A stretch of 12,768 nucleotides of DNA from CAZSAL01 sp964604825 (GTDB taxonomy: Bacteria; Elusimicrobiota; Elusimicrobia; 2-01-FULL-59-12). Positions within the stretch are counted from its first letter, which is position 1. Every line of letters begins with the position of its first letter. The notes beneath the pieces were generated by a model. That model was not told the origin of the DNA. It did not search any database and worked only from the letters and a program-made list of their open reading frames with translations. The translations under genes were made by a program, and so were the position numbers. Location of the stretch: the NCBI GenBank assembly GCA_964604825.1, contig CAZSAL010000063.1:1-12768 (forward strand). Direction: 5' to 3'. Shown piece after piece: positions 12,057 to 12,768 of this stretch.

Positions 12057-12768
12057 ATGAACCAGAAAATTTACTATTTTGCGCGGGAAATGGGATCGAC
12101 AGCATACTACTTGTCGATAGCTTCAAGGGATATCCCGTGCAGCATCGAACTTGTTTCAAGCGAGGGTAATGGAATATCTCAGGTGATATGGGGCGCGGGA
12201 ACGTGCTTCATTAATTACTATTCCAACGGGGGATCATATTCCATGTTGCAACTTGTCGAAGACGCTAACGCAGGCGGCTCCGATAATTGCAGTGTTACCG
12301 GGTACCGGCTCGGATGGCTTGGTGGAAATTTTGACGGGAACGAGGTCGGTGAATCGATCCCGCTCACAAACTACGGCGATTGCACATCGAGCAATAGTAG
12401 TTGTTCACGCCTCTATTTCCAGCCGGGGGAAATTCTTCCGGCAAATCAGGATTTTCGAGGCTTTGACGTTTACGAGTTTGAGTCATCGACTACAAGCTCC
12501 TTGTGTAAAACAGCACAAAACATCGTGGGGAGTGGATGGGTATGGTTCAATGCCGCACCCTCCCCCTGGACAGTCCTCGACATGACCCCGGTTCCCGGGC
12601 TCATCACGCTGCTTTCCATCCCCACCGGCATCGCGACGCTCGCCGATTTATACGCTTACGTTGCGACAATCAAGGGGAGCGCGGTTGCCGAGGGCGATAT
12701 CATCCAGCTCAATGGAGCAGGGCCATTCAACGATACCGGAGCCGGGGACCTGCAGGCAGCGGGCGGTC
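12057..12768 (+). CDS. Cys-containing tail-region protein, truncated by window end
   Basis: The frame is open from ATG 12057 to the window end (237 codons, no stop), with a GGAAG Shine-Dalgarno site (12044-12048) 8 nt upstream, 3 nt after the previous gene. The visible part begins MNQKIYYFAREMGSTAYYLS and contains six cysteines (28, 50, 78, 109, 116, 150), many Gly/Ser/Asn/Tyr residues and several aromatic-rich strands. This suggests a beta-rich extracellular or virion protein that could form disulfides or bind metal. From about residue 176 it becomes a Gly/Ala/Leu-rich stretch (TPVPGLITLLSIPTGIATLA) that may be a second domain. I do not recognise the family. By position it may be a tail tube, sheath or decoration protein. 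Confidence 0.75.
   Translation, partial: MNQKIYYFAREMGSTAYYLSIASRDIPCSIELVSSEGNGISQVIWGAGTCFINYYSNGGSYSMLQLVEDANAGGSDNCSVTGYRLGWLGGNFDGNEVGESIPLTNYGDCTSSNSSCSRLYFQPGEILPANQDFRGFDVYEFESSTTSSLCKTAQNIVGSGWVWFNAAPSPWTVLDMTPVPGLITLLSIPTGIATLADLYAYVATIKGSAVAEGDIIQLNGAGPFNDTGAGDLQAAGG

Noticed and set aside
1..12768. CRISPR array, tRNA or insertion sequence
   Set aside because: No regularly spaced repeats, cloverleaf-like sequence, transposase frame or terminal inverted repeats were seen on reading both strands.

Overview
The window is the packaging and head-assembly region, running into the head-tail joining genes, of a tailed double-stranded DNA phage or prophage (Caudoviricetes). All genes lie on the plus strand. 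Strong Shine-Dalgarno sites, many ATGA stop/start overlaps and a lipoprotein with a lipobox point to a bacterial, probably diderm host. I see no integrase, host gene or attachment site, so phage versus prophage cannot be settled. I do not assign a host taxon.

Layout. Positions 1-139 are a control region with a palindrome. A tightly coupled operon follows (140-7938): small terminase, large terminase, a small helical protein, portal, then a 2.7 kb block of genes that are not standard head genes, then a MuF-type minor head protein that appears split into two overlapping frames. A second control region (7939-8051) repeats the palindrome and flanking sequence of the first. It precedes an Ala/Pro-tailed 87-residue protein, a 40-residue very basic protein, a scaffold-like coiled-coil protein and a P22 gp5-like major capsid protein. 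After a GC-rich hairpin come a likely head-tail adaptor, an HK97 gp10-like protein, a likely tail terminator, and a Cys-containing gene that runs off the end. The gp10-like and terminator-like genes suggest a phage with a long tail.

The most interesting part is the block between portal and MuF (about 4226-6901). In many phages these two head genes are adjacent. Here they are separated by a predicted lipoprotein, a PurD-like ATP-grasp ligase, a 56-residue ribbon-helix-helix-like protein, a very compact zinc peptidase with a full clan MH (M28-like) ligand set, and a small four-cysteine protein. Two mini-ORFs link stop and start codons inside the block. An amide-bond-forming enzyme beside an amide-bond-cleaving enzyme, both expressed with head genes, suggests a reversible peptide or amino-acid tagging system acting on virion, host-envelope or carrier proteins. 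That function is inference; the enzyme families are read from motifs only.

The two palindromic control regions, 7.9 kb apart, suggest that the terminase/portal/cassette operon and the capsid operon are controlled together by one DNA-binding protein. The ribbon-helix-helix-like protein in the cassette is one candidate.
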